This document shows, piece after piece, positions 15,323-23,522 of a stretch of 64,000 nucleotides of DNA (its first letter is position 1; every line of letters begins with the position of its first letter). The translations under genes and the position numbers were made by a program. This DNA is from DATAJX01 sp036261915. GTDB lineage: Bacteria; Pseudomonadota; Alphaproteobacteria; UBA2136; UBA6156. The notes beneath the pieces are model-generated. The model made no database searches and was not told where the DNA came from. It saw only the letters and a list, made by a program, of their open reading frames with translations. The stretch covers positions 1 through 64,000 of the forward strand of contig DATAJX010000004.1 of the NCBI GenBank assembly GCA_036261915.1. The letters are read 5' to 3'.

Positions 15323-15324
15323 AT

Positions 15325-15360
15325 TATCACTCTTGACATGTGAGTGATATTTTTTAAAAT
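15325..15360 (+). promoter_or_regulatory. Promoter with an overlapping palindromic operator
   Basis: A -35 element TTGACA (15333-15338) and a -10 TAAAAT (15355-15360) are 16 bp apart. A perfect inverted repeat TATCACTC-N9-GAGTGATA (15325-15349) spans the -35 box, the usual layout for repression. It drives the secreted-protein gene at 15402. Confidence 0.65.
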
Positions 15361-15401
15361 TCGTCCGCACCCAAAACATAAACTCAAAGGAGGTAAACAA
15401 A

Positions 15402-15887
15402 ATGCTTTACCAAAGTCTTTCGGGTTTCTGGACGAAGCCCGGTATCATGTTAACGGCATTGTTGGCTGCTTTAGCTTCACTTTCAGCCACAGAGGCTTTT
15501 GGCGCTACCGAGAAGCAGCCCGATCGGCAGGAGTTATGCAAGCAATACGCGGATGCCCAATTCAAGGCGTTTAATCCAAAACCCGTTTCGGGGACCACTC
15601 TGACATTCCAATACGATGACAAATCTGGCTTTTGTACGGTCGAGGTTAAGAACAAGGATGCAAAGAACGCTTTCTTAAGCCGCACGATGACCAATACCTT
15701 CGATGCGTCTCCCACCGTTCTGCCTGTACCTGTCATTGAGCCTGTCCGTATCGTCTGGAAGCCCGCACCTCAGGTGTTGGTCTGCGATAAAGTGATTGCA
15801 CAAAAAGACGGTAAAAGAGTTTGTGAGCCTCACAAACCCAACCAAGATGAAGTTTTCGATCCTTTCTATCACTTCGGTTGGTGGTAA
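15402..15887 (+). CDS. Secreted protein of unknown function
   Basis: A 161-residue protein with a near-perfect ribosome site (AAAGGAGGT). The signal peptide runs to about residue 35 (IMLTALLAALASLSATEAFGA). The mature part has four Cys (ELCKQYADAQ, GFCTVEVK, VLVCDKVIA, RVCEPHKP) that could form two disulphides, and a Trp-rich end (YHFGWW). No family recognised. It stands alone between repeats, behind a strong promoter with an operator-like palindrome, so it is probably a regulated, well-expressed envelope protein. Confidence 0.6.
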   Translation: MLYQSLSGFWTKPGIMLTALLAALASLSATEAFGATEKQPDRQELCKQYADAQFKAFNPKPVSGTTLTFQYDDKSGFCTVEVKNKDAKNAFLSRTMTNTFDASPTVLPVPVIEPVRIVWKPAPQVLVCDKVIAQKDGKRVCEPHKPNQDEVFDPFYHFGWW

Positions 15888-15942
15888 GAGTTAGGGGGTG
15901 ATAATGGGCATCAACTCTTTCGTTGGGGTTACAGCACTTATA

Positions 15943-16143
15943 TGCCGAGAGAATCCAAGTTTCCAGAGACGATTCTGGCATTTTAGCTTACGTAACGTTT
16001 GCTTCCTTCTGAACAACAGTCAACTCAAAAGGTAATTTAATTCAATTAGTTAATGGGTGCGTAACTTCGCTTCGCTCCCAACAGCTAGCGCCAAAATTCA
16101 TTAAACTTTTCAAAGTCATACACTTAGATGCATGGACGTAGCC
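15943..16143. repeat. Dispersed repeat, copy C
   Basis: About 200 bp closely matching copy B (6105-6309), including the ~50-bp tail that begins AAATTCATTAAAC. It is followed head-to-tail by the diverged copy D. With D it fills most of the gap 15888-16385, where I see no gene. Confidence 0.85.
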
Positions 16144-16260
16144 GTTTCCAGCCGAATTTTCGGAGACGCTTCTGGTATTTTAACGTACCCGAAATTTGCT
16201 TCCTTCTGCATCGCAGTCAACTTGAAATATATTCCGTTACAATAAGTTAATTGGGTGCGT
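16141..16260. repeat. Dispersed repeat, diverged copy D
   Basis: A head-to-tail neighbour of copy C with scattered substitutions; it keeps GCTTCCTTCTG, GCAGTCAACT and GTTAATTGGGTGCGT. The short open frame present in copies A to C is broken here, so the family is not coding. Confidence 0.65.
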
Positions 16261-16385
16261 TGGAGAGGTTAGCCGCTAACTCTCAAGGAAAGTTGTCCAA
16301 ACACTTCCGCTATTTGCGCTTTTAGATGTTTGAACAAGGTAATTGGGACTTAGACTTTTTCGGCAATTGTTCTAATATCATTCCC

Positions 16386-16709
16386 ATGCCGACACGTTGT
16401 ACCCTTATTAAGCTTAAGCCGGGATCTTTACCCAAAGTACGGGATTGGGCTGAGCATCTCAAAATAAACCATGCGGAAGTCCTGAAGACCTTAGAGCAGG
16501 AAGGTGTGACGGTGGAATCGGCTTTTTTGTACCACGCTGCAGATGCTGACTATTTAGTTTACTATATGCGTTGTGAGGACTTTGAGAAAAGCGTTTCAGC
16601 CTTCAAGAAGTCTGAATATGCCATTGATGCCTACCACAAAAAATTCAAGGAGGAGGCTTGGGAGTCGCGTACGCAGCTTGAACTACTGCTGGATGCGAGC
16701 CGCTCATAA
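16386..16709 (+). CDS. DUF6176-family protein
   Basis: A 107-residue protein that starts with LIKLKPGSLPKVRDWAEHLK, continues with VTVESAFLYHAADADYLVYY and ends with AIDAYHKKFKEEAW. This matches my memory of DUF6176, a small alpha-beta domain of unknown function with a ferredoxin-like or dimeric alpha-beta-barrel look. I use the ATG at 16386 because family members begin just before the first strand; an ATG at 16326 would add 20 residues. It converges on the YcaO operon and shares its terminator region. Confidence 0.65.
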   Translation: MPTRCTLIKLKPGSLPKVRDWAEHLKINHAEVLKTLEQEGVTVESAFLYHAADADYLVYYMRCEDFEKSVSAFKKSEYAIDAYHKKFKEEAWESRTQLELLLDASRS

Positions 16710-16714
16710 AAAAG

Positions 16715-16741
16715 GCCTCCCCCGCTGTGGGCGGGAGAGGC
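16715..16741 (-). terminator. Terminator of the precursor-hydroxylase-YcaO operon
   Basis: Eleven-base stem (GCCTCCCCCGC against GCGGGAGAGGC, one mismatch). Read on the minus strand it is followed by six T's. It begins two bases after the YcaO stop and could also stop the converging DUF6176 transcript. Confidence 0.8.
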
Positions 16742-16742
16742 A

Positions 16743-17699
16743 TTAGCAAAACGGATCCTCCGGGACGGAGCCCCGTTGGGGGTGGAACTTAGGATTGAGA
16801 GCGCCGGTGCAGAAAGCACGAATAGCAACAGCGTTTTCTCCTTTGGCCAGCAGGCAGTAGTGGCCTTCCCCGGTGTTGAGTCCAGTAACGTTCTCCATGA
16901 TCTGCTTCAGACCTATCACCTTGGGAGGGGCCGGTGTGTGAACCAGCAGCTCATTCAGGTGGCCAAGCACAGGCTGGATGAACTCCTTTTCCCGCAGAGA
17001 AAGAAGCTTGGCTCGGGAAGTTTCGCTGTTAGCGTTTCCTGTGTCGTTTTGAAGCAGACCGTCGAGGACCATGTAAGCTTCCTGCGAGGCCTTAAGCTCG
17101 GCTTGCCCGAGCGTGGCGGCGACCGAGGTACCGCAGGCCAGGACGTCGTGATTGCTTGAACCGATGACCGCCAGGACAAAAGGGATATTGTCGATGGTGG
17201 TGTAAAGGTTCAGCGTCAGCGACGGAATGGCCAGCGGCGTGACGGAGACCGGGCAGAGTTGGGCGCCTTCGTACCAGATTCTGGCATTCAGGTGCCGTTC
17301 CACCACTTCGAGCATGCCGTGAGCCACTGCCTCTTCTAGCGTGGTATGCCACGCTAGACCGTTGGCATCGACGCCAATGGCTTGCTGCGGGTGGGCCAAT
17401 AGGACCTCTCCGGCCAGCTTGTAGCCGTAGGAGAGGTGGGATGCCCAGCCATAGCTGGGCAGCGACTCTTGTACGCCAGCGCTGTGAAAGAACACATCGT
17501 AGTAGGCATGCACCCGCTCCAGCACTTCGTACTGGGAGCGGGCGATGGCCTGTTCTTCGGTAGCGTCGATGGCGAAGCCGTAAACCGCACGGGGCCCGAA
17601 CTTGCCAGTGCGGACACCCATAACAGATTTGGCGATGATCCACCCGGCGGGTACGTGGGCGCGCCGGGTGACGGTTTTGATGAGGTGAGCGGAGATCAT
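16743..17699 (-). CDS. Stand-alone YcaO-domain protein (peptide-modifying)
   Basis: A 318-residue, compact YcaO protein. The hallmark block is at residues 111-136, DANGLAWHTTLEEA followed by HGMLEVVERH; an earlier Glu-rich ATP-site segment is SQYEVLERVHAYY (residues 55-67), and a later one is GTSVAATLGQAELKASQEAY. YcaO enzymes use ATP to activate amide bonds and make azolines, thioamides or amidines in ribosomal peptides. No E1-like partner or TfuA lies nearby, so it would act alone. Its ATG overlaps the stop of the HExxH gene (ATGA). The C-terminus ends PEDPFC rather than the Pro-rich tail of cyclodehydratases, so the reaction is uncertain. Confidence 0.85.
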   Translation of the reverse strand: MISAHLIKTVTRRAHVPAGWIIAKSVMGVRTGKFGPRAVYGFAIDATEEQAIARSQYEVLERVHAYYDVFFHSAGVQESLPSYGWASHLSYGYKLAGEVLLAHPQQAIGVDANGLAWHTTLEEAVAHGMLEVVERHLNARIWYEGAQLCPVSVTPLAIPSLTLNLYTTIDNIPFVLAVIGSSNHDVLACGTSVAATLGQAELKASQEAYMVLDGLLQNDTGNANSETSRAKLLSLREKEFIQPVLGHLNELLVHTPAPPKVIGLKQIMENVTGLNTGEGHYCLLAKGENAVAIRAFCTGALNPKFHPQRGSVPEDPFC

Positions 17700-18721
17700 G
17701 CGGCGAGTTCTCCCAACATGGTTGAATAGCCCGAGACGACCTGCTGGCCGAGCGGACTAAGTCGGCCGTGGGCGCAAACCACTTTGTAGCCGTTGCGGAA
17801 TTGCTCGCGGAACGTGGCGAGCGCCTCTGCAAAAGCGGGGTCGCCGGTGGCCAGGGCAATGTGGTCGAACACCCACACCATGCGGCTTAACACGAATGTT
17901 GCATGGTAGATGCCGAACATCGGGCGAGGGTCTTGCCGGATGGGCGCCGGGTAGCGTTCGGCCGGGTCGTTGAGGACCATCGGGTCGAAAGCCATGAGCG
18001 CATGCAGATAGTAGTGCGAGGTTTCGTGCACCGTGTGCTCGCAGTAGTAGGCGAGCGGGCTCATGTCGTAGAGATTACCCCGCAGGAAAACCTCACCGAA
18101 CACGCGCACATCGGAAGCCCCGATGACGCCATGCCCTTTTTGGGTGCCAGCGAACAGGTTGATACGGGTGAGCAGACTGGCCATCTCCTCGTCCATATCG
18201 GTCACATGTGCGGCAATCAGTTGCATGGCCGCGCGGCAGTGCGCCCTTTCGCGTTCCAGTTCGCCAGGGGCAAGAGCCAGAACCATGCCACCCAGGACGT
18301 CGTCGGAGACGAGAGTTTGGATAACCCCTTCCTGATGGCGGTATCCGCCGATGGTGTCGATCTGGATGCCTGGTTCCGGCGGGTTCAGCAGCAGGGCCTC
18401 TTCGAGCCGTTGCAGTGCTTCTTGCGCACCAGCCCTGGAACCGCTTCGCAGTGCGGTAGCCAGATGATGGTGAGCCTCGTAGACCGCCGGTTGCAGACGG
18501 TCGCCGGTAGGCAGGCTTTCGACAAGGGTATGAAGATCGTCCAGGTTTTGTTTGAGGCCCCTCTCTGCCGACGTAAGCAGGGAGTGGAGGCTGTGTTGGA
18601 GCTTTTGATTGTAGAGTCTTAGAAGGGCGGCAGCATTGCCCTTTTTGATAAGGGGTGTGGCAAGGGTATGCATAGGATATGTCCTGTAAGAGGGCTGGAG
18701 AGCTTGGCTGTCATTCGACAA
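17696..18721 (-). CDS. HExxH-type Fe/2-oxoglutarate peptide beta-hydroxylase family protein
   Basis: A 341-residue protein. The metal motif HETSH is at residues 232-236, followed by YYLHALMAFDP and then RYPAPIRQDPRPMFGIYHA (256-274). This order (HExxH, then RY-P-R-DPRP) is typical of the 'aKG-HExxH-type peptide beta-hydroxylase' family (TIGR04267-like), which acts on RiPP precursors. The N-terminal ~200 residues are helical, with no motif I recognise. The start is a TTG at 18721; an ATG at 18673, near an AGG, is an alternative. It lies 33 bp after the small precursor gene and overlaps the YcaO start by four bases, so all three form one operon. Confidence 0.85.
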   Translation of the reverse strand: MSNDSQALQPSYRTYPMHTLATPLIKKGNAAALLRLYNQKLQHSLHSLLTSAERGLKQNLDDLHTLVESLPTGDRLQPAVYEAHHHLATALRSGSRAGAQEALQRLEEALLLNPPEPGIQIDTIGGYRHQEGVIQTLVSDDVLGGMVLALAPGELERERAHCRAAMQLIAAHVTDMDEEMASLLTRINLFAGTQKGHGVIGASDVRVFGEVFLRGNLYDMSPLAYYCEHTVHETSHYYLHALMAFDPMVLNDPAERYPAPIRQDPRPMFGIYHATFVLSRMVWVFDHIALATGDPAFAEALATFREQFRNGYKVVCAHGRLSPLGQQVVSGYSTMLGELAA

Positions 18722-18754
18722 CTCAAGCTCTCTTCGCGCCCATAGGGCAGGCCT

Positions 18755-18886
18755 TTACTTGGCGTCGCCCTGCATGGTAGCCATGGTGGCTTCGAGCACG
18801 GCGGCGTCATCGATCACGAACGCGACAGCGTCGTCGGTGCGTGCAGCTTCGGCTTTGGTCGAGTCGGAGGTATCCTGGTGCGGCAT
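18755..18886 (-). CDS. Candidate RiPP precursor peptide (43 residues)
   Basis: A short gene with an excellent ribosome site (GAAGGAG, six bases before ATG). The peptide begins MPHQDTSDSTKAEAARTDD, has a middle AVAFVIDDAAVLEA and ends TMATMQGDAK. It has no Cys and no signal peptide; it is Ala/Asp-rich, with Thr and Met near the C-terminus. It is the first gene of an operon with a HExxH-type hydroxylase and a YcaO, the position expected for a modified precursor. Asp (hydroxylase) and Thr or backbone amides (YcaO) are plausible targets. The leader/core boundary cannot be set from one sequence. Confidence 0.65.
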   Translation of the reverse strand: MPHQDTSDSTKAEAARTDDAVAFVIDDAAVLEATMATMQGDAK

Positions 18887-19096
18887 CGTCTTCTCCTTCG
18901 GTATGCGGCACAGTGAACAGCCCCAGCCTTACATTAGAAAAAGGATCGAATGTTTCAGCATAGAGCCATCTAAACTACTACAACAGTTACATATTGCTCT
19001 ACAAGCCCTCTGTGCACCATGTGGCCGAGACCTATGGTATGATGACGAGAAATAGTGTATATTTACAATATCTTGGTTCCTTTTGGGGATAATTTC

Positions 19097-19813
19097 ATGA
19101 AAACGAAAACCCTGGACTACGCGCAAGGCGCGGACTTTGAAGCACGCGTACGCGCCGACTATGCGGCCCAGCGGATCTTGATCGTACGGCAATTCCCGCT
19201 GCATAGCCGCGAGGAGTTGTTGGCATTTATAGGCCTGTTCGGGGTGCCGCAAAAGGAACCCTATGGCAGCGCCAGCGATTACTTCCACACCTTGCGGGCC
19301 GAGGAGCAACCCCTCATTGACCACAAGGGTGATGTGATCACCTCGTCGACCAACCACGTGTTTGGGCTGCACACGGACAACTACAACAAAGGGCCCAAAG
19401 CCCCGACCATTGGGTTGCTGTGTGTGACCCCGGCCCGAGTAGGCGGCGAAAGCCACATTGCCCGCCTGAGTCATGTGTTGGAGCAACTGACGCCTGATAC
19501 CATTGCCGAGATGAAGCGGCGGGCTTGGCCTCATCCGACGGGACCGATCGCTTTGCTGGATACGGGGGGCATCAGGTACAATCGTAGCACCATTGAGGCG
19601 TTTGCCAAGGCACTGCAAACTCCGCTCTCTGCCCGGCAAATTGAGGTAATGGACCGGGTGGACGAAGCTGCTGGGGCGGTGAAACAGGCCTTGAGGCTGG
19701 ACCGCCAGGAAATGCTGGTACTGGATAACCTTACGTTCCTCCATGGGCGATCGGCATTTGAGCCGGGCTCGGAACGGGAGTTTGTCCGATGGCGGATCAA
19801 CGAAGCAACCTGA
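19097..19813 (+). CDS. TauD/TfdA-family Fe(II)/2-oxoglutarate dioxygenase
   Basis: A 238-residue protein with the facial triad: HTD at residues 92-94 (GLHTDNYNKGPKAPTIGLLC), the distal His in DNLTFLHGRSAF, and the 2-oxoglutarate Arg in REFVRWR. It is shorter than TauD (about 280) but complete for the fold. It is divergent from the precursor peptide gene, with about 210 bp between starts, and is a candidate tailoring enzyme for the peptide or for a small-molecule partner; that is inference. The ATG at 19097 with a GGGGA upstream is preferred over the ATG at 19055. A terminator follows. Confidence 0.82.
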   Translation: MKTKTLDYAQGADFEARVRADYAAQRILIVRQFPLHSREELLAFIGLFGVPQKEPYGSASDYFHTLRAEEQPLIDHKGDVITSSTNHVFGLHTDNYNKGPKAPTIGLLCVTPARVGGESHIARLSHVLEQLTPDTIAEMKRRAWPHPTGPIALLDTGGIRYNRSTIEAFAKALQTPLSARQIEVMDRVDEAAGAVKQALRLDRQEMLVLDNLTFLHGRSAFEPGSEREFVRWRINEAT

Positions 19814-19835
19814 GCTGCTTTTGTGTGAACGATGC

Positions 19836-19866
19836 CCGCCGCACCTTATGGTGCGGCGGTTTTTTA
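19836..19866 (+). terminator. Terminator of the TauD-type gene
   Basis: Perfect ten-base stem CCGCCGCACC/GGTGCGGCGG, 4-nt loop TTAT, then six T's. It marks the apparent right end of the accessory region. Confidence 0.92.
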
Positions 19867-19997
19867 TGGTTTCTGGGATCGGGAATAGCGCTACGAACCC
19901 AGAAATGTCAGCGAAATTTATTCAAACAATTCAAACACTTTCGAGAACAGGCAGCGGAGCCAGTCAGTGTTTCCAGAAACTACTAGGACGCGAAATA

Positions 19998-22232
19998 TCA
20001 ACTGGCATCGAGCCGCCGCACCTCGCCCGCGTCGAGCAACATTTTGCCGGCCCAGCGGTAAATATTATATTCGCGCACCTGTTTACGCATGGCTTGCATA
20101 CGGCTGCGCTGGGTATCGGGAGGCATGTCGACCGCCTGCTGGATAGCGGCGGCGCTTTCGTCGAGGTGGTAGGGGTTGACCAGGATGGCATCGGGCAGGC
20201 TGAGGGCCGCGCCGGTAAAGCGGCTGAGCAGCAGTACACCCTGTTCATCGTCGCGTGCGGCCACGAACTCTTTGGCCACCAGGTTCATGCCGTCGTGCAG
20301 ACTGCTGACAAAACAAAAATGAGCCGTGCGGTAGTATAGGGCCAATGTGCTGCGGTCATGGTGTTTTTCGCGCAGGATGATGGCAGGAGCGCGGCCTCGA
20401 CCGGCAAAGCGGCCATTGATGCGTTCGACCTCGCGGCGTACTTCTTCGGCATGCTGCTGGTAGTCGATGATGTCGGTACGGCTGGGTGAGGCGATCTGGA
20501 TAAAGCAGACCTTGCCGACCTGGTGGGGGTTGGTTTCGAGGTATCGTTCCAGGGCTTGGAACCGTTCGAGCAAGCCCTTGCTGTAATCGAGCCTGTCGAC
20601 GCCCAGTCCGATCTTGACCTGCCCTTTGAGGTTGTTTTGTTCCATGACCTGTTTGCGGCAGGCGGAGATGCCCGGCAGCCCGGCCATTTCATCGGCTGAA
20701 GGCCATGCGATGGAGATGGGATAGCTTTTGACCTCGGTGTGGTGGTGCCGGTAACTGACGCTTCTGCGTGCAAAGTCGACCTTGGCCTCCATGATCGATT
20801 GCACCGACTCGAGGAAGTTGCCCGCGTGGTGGACCGTATGGAACCCCATGATGTGGGCACCGAGCATGCCGTCGAGAATTTCTTCGCGCCAGGGGCATAT
20901 GCCGAACTGCTCGGCATTGGGCCATGGAATGTGCCAGAACATGACCACCGTGGCCTGCGGCAGGCGCTGGCGGATCATTTTGGGCAGCAGGGCGAAATGG
21001 TAATCTTGCACAAGGATGATGGGGTTGTCGGTTTTACAGCTTTTGATCAGTGCGTCGCAGAACTTCCGGTTGACCTGTTTGTAGGTTTTCCAGTTATCGC
21101 TGCGGAACACCGGGCGGGTATGGGTGAGATGGCATAGGGGCCAAAGGCCTTCGTTGGCGAAACCGTTGTAATAACCCTGGCGCTCGGCGTCGGTGAGCCA
21201 GACGCGTTGCAGTGTGAACAGAGGTTTTTCGGGCGGCATTTGCACCGCGCCTTGCTTGTTGGCCACGTCGCGGTCGGCGCTACCGCTACCCCACGCCAGC
21301 CAAGTGCCGTTACAGGCGCTGACGATGGGTTCCATGGCGGTGGAAACACCGCCGGCCGGCCGTTCGAGCCGGATGCTGCCGTCGGCCTCGCGGTGGTGCA
21401 CGTAGGGTTCGCGGTTGCTGACCACGAACACTTCTTCGCCGCTCAGGTCGTAGCCCATGATCTGGCGCAGGGCGTCGGCATCCCATACCCGGCGTTCGGT
21501 TTCCATTTGGCCGACCAGACCGCGGATATCCTGCAGCAGGGGGCTGAAGGACTGGCTGGCGGGTGTGTCGGTTTGCAGGCGGCGGATGCCCCGGCGCAGG
21601 CTCTTCATCCAGCTGATCCGGGTGAGTTCGGCGACGAGCAGCGTGAGTATAATGATAGCCAGCCCGCCGCCCATAAGCGAGTAAAGGATGTATTGGGTGG
21701 TTTCGGCACCACGGTTGGCGATGAAGGCACGGTCGTGCATCAGCACCAGCCAGCCGATCGGGCGGGGTTTGGTGAGGGTGGATTCGTCGTTGTCGTCGGG
21801 TATGGTATCGAGCGGAATGGCGGCCACGTGCAGCGAAAGGCCGTTAGGCTGATTGAGGGTGGTGATATGCTCTTTGGGAGTGCCGTCGCTTTCAGGCCGC
21901 GGGCAGGCATAATCCTTGAAAAAGCGTTCGCTGCTGTTGAGCAGCATGCCGTTAAGGTTACAAAAGCCTATGGCGTAGAGCTTTTCGTCGCCCCGGATTT
22001 GATTAAGGAAGCGCTTGGCTTTGATATTGCCGGGATCTTGCAGGTCGGTGAGCCTGTTGCCGCTGAACGTGCTGGCGATCAGCCGTGAGCGGCCGGTCAG
22101 GTCGTACCGGGCCCAGTGCTCGATAAGTTGGCCGACATAAGGCACCGCGAGCAGGCCGAAGCAAACCAGAATGATTAAAGTGGGGACGGCAACACGTAAA
22201 CCGAAGCCGATTTCTTTCCAGAATAATCGCAT
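19998..22232 (-). CDS. otsA: Trehalose-6-phosphate synthase with N-terminal membrane sensor-like domain
   Basis: A 744-residue fusion. Residues about 270-740 form the GT20 synthase that joins UDP-glucose to glucose-6-phosphate: VSNREPYVHHR, RPAGGVSTAMEPI, LVQDYHFALLP, MFWHIPWPNAEQF, GVDRLDYSKGL, and SLHDGMNLVAKEFVAAR. The N-terminal ~240 residues add a transmembrane helix (VAVPTLIILVCFGLLAVPYV), an extracytoplasmic domain with LYAIGFCNLNGML, and a second helix (YSLMGGGLAIIILTLLVAEL), like a sensor-kinase input module. This suggests membrane-anchored, signal-responsive trehalose synthesis, perhaps for osmotic stress. No otsB is adjacent. Confidence 0.93.
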   Translation of the reverse strand: MRLFWKEIGFGLRVAVPTLIILVCFGLLAVPYVGQLIEHWARYDLTGRSRLIASTFSGNRLTDLQDPGNIKAKRFLNQIRGDEKLYAIGFCNLNGMLLNSSERFFKDYACPRPESDGTPKEHITTLNQPNGLSLHVAAIPLDTIPDDNDESTLTKPRPIGWLVLMHDRAFIANRGAETTQYILYSLMGGGLAIIILTLLVAELTRISWMKSLRRGIRRLQTDTPASQSFSPLLQDIRGLVGQMETERRVWDADALRQIMGYDLSGEEVFVVSNREPYVHHREADGSIRLERPAGGVSTAMEPIVSACNGTWLAWGSGSADRDVANKQGAVQMPPEKPLFTLQRVWLTDAERQGYYNGFANEGLWPLCHLTHTRPVFRSDNWKTYKQVNRKFCDALIKSCKTDNPIILVQDYHFALLPKMIRQRLPQATVVMFWHIPWPNAEQFGICPWREEILDGMLGAHIMGFHTVHHAGNFLESVQSIMEAKVDFARRSVSYRHHHTEVKSYPISIAWPSADEMAGLPGISACRKQVMEQNNLKGQVKIGLGVDRLDYSKGLLERFQALERYLETNPHQVGKVCFIQIASPSRTDIIDYQQHAEEVRREVERINGRFAGRGRAPAIILREKHHDRSTLALYYRTAHFCFVSSLHDGMNLVAKEFVAARDDEQGVLLLSRFTGAALSLPDAILVNPYHLDESAAAIQQAVDMPPDTQRSRMQAMRKQVREYNIYRWAGKMLLDAGEVRRLDAS

Positions 22233-22286
22233 GGCGGTTTATACCCCATAAATGCCTGGCTGTAAAAAATGGCGGTGAGAGGTCTT

Positions 22287-23450
22287 TTAGCGGGCTTTGA
22301 TGTGTTGTTTAAGCCGCGGGCCCCAGGCCAGCACAGCGCAGGCTGCCACTGCCGATACCATGCTGCCGATGATGACGCCGAGGCGGACTTCGCCCTGCAG
22401 GTGTTCGGGTAGTGCCAGATTGCCGATGAACAGGCTCATGGTGAATCCGATGCCGCACAGCAGCGACATGCCGTAAATATGTCGCCAGCTGGTGCCGGTG
22501 GGGCGTTTGGCCCAGCCAAGTTTTTCCATCAGGTAAATGCAGCCGAAGATACCGGCCTGTTTGCCGAAGAACAGCGCTGCGGCTATGGCCAGCACCAGTG
22601 CCGAGAGGATCTGGGTATCGATGTCGGTGAAGTTGATGCCCGCGTTGAGGAAGCCGAACAGCGGCAACACCAGCCAGCGTACCCACGGCATCAGCGCGTG
22701 TTCGACCCTGTCGGCGGCCGAGGTTTTGCCTTCGCGGCCCTTGAGCGGCAACATGACGCCCGCCAGCACTCCGGCCACCGACGTGTGCACGCCGCTTTGC
22801 AGCACGCACAGCCACATGAGGAAGCCGCTGGCGAGGAAGAAGCGCAGATCGCGGAACCCGCGCACATTTTTAAGGTAGAGCATGCCCACCACCACGGCGG
22901 CGAGGAATACGTTCATCCATTGCAGTTGCTGGGTGTAGAACAGCGCGATCATGGCCACGGCCATCAGATCATCGATAACGGCCAGTGCGAGCAGAAAAGC
23001 GCGGATGCTGGGCGGCACCACGCCTTTAAGGGCGGCCAGCAAGGCCAGCGCAAAGGCGGTGTCGGTGGCCATGGGAATGGCCGCACCTTTAATAAGGGTG
23101 GCATTGCCCCACACCAGTGCCACAAACACCAGCACCGGCAGCAGCACGCCCCCGGCCGCGGTGGCAAAGGGCAGGGCCAGCTTGCCCGGGCCGTGCAGTT
23201 CGCCGTGGCGGAATTCGCGGTGGATCTCGATGCCGATGAGCAGGAAGAACAGTGGCATCAGGCCGTCGTTGACCCAACTATGCAGGCTTTTGCCAAAGGG
23301 CCCGAGTTCGACCGGCAGTTCGTATTCGAGCACGTGGTGGTACCATTCGGCCCCGCCCAGATTGACCACCAGCAGGGCCGCCATTGCACTGAGGGCAAGG
23401 GCCAGGCCGCCCTGGACGTCGGGCGAAAGGGAGCGAAGGTACTTGAACAT
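22287..23450 (-). CDS. nhaA: Na+/H+ antiporter NhaA
   Basis: A 387-residue inner-membrane protein with about 12 helices. Key NhaA segments are WVNDGLMPLFFLLIGIEI, PMATDTAFALALLAAL (with the Asp of the ion path), and the paired Asp of LAVIDDLMAVAMIALFY. The late helix LLCGIGFTMSLFIGNLAL is also typical. It exports Na+ or Li+ for protons and helps with salt and alkaline stress. It stands just upstream of otsA on the same strand (54 bp apart), so the two osmoprotective genes may be co-transcribed. Confidence 0.96.
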   Translation of the reverse strand: MFKYLRSLSPDVQGGLALALSAMAALLVVNLGGAEWYHHVLEYELPVELGPFGKSLHSWVNDGLMPLFFLLIGIEIHREFRHGELHGPGKLALPFATAAGGVLLPVLVFVALVWGNATLIKGAAIPMATDTAFALALLAALKGVVPPSIRAFLLALAVIDDLMAVAMIALFYTQQLQWMNVFLAAVVVGMLYLKNVRGFRDLRFFLASGFLMWLCVLQSGVHTSVAGVLAGVMLPLKGREGKTSAADRVEHALMPWVRWLVLPLFGFLNAGINFTDIDTQILSALVLAIAAALFFGKQAGIFGCIYLMEKLGWAKRPTGTSWRHIYGMSLLCGIGFTMSLFIGNLALPEHLQGEVRLGVIIGSMVSAVAACAVLAWGPRLKQHIKAR

Positions 23451-23522
23451 GGCCGGAGTATGCCGGTTTAAGGCCGGGTAAACAACCTTGCATTTGCGGG
23501 GTCATCGGCTATAAGCAGCCCC

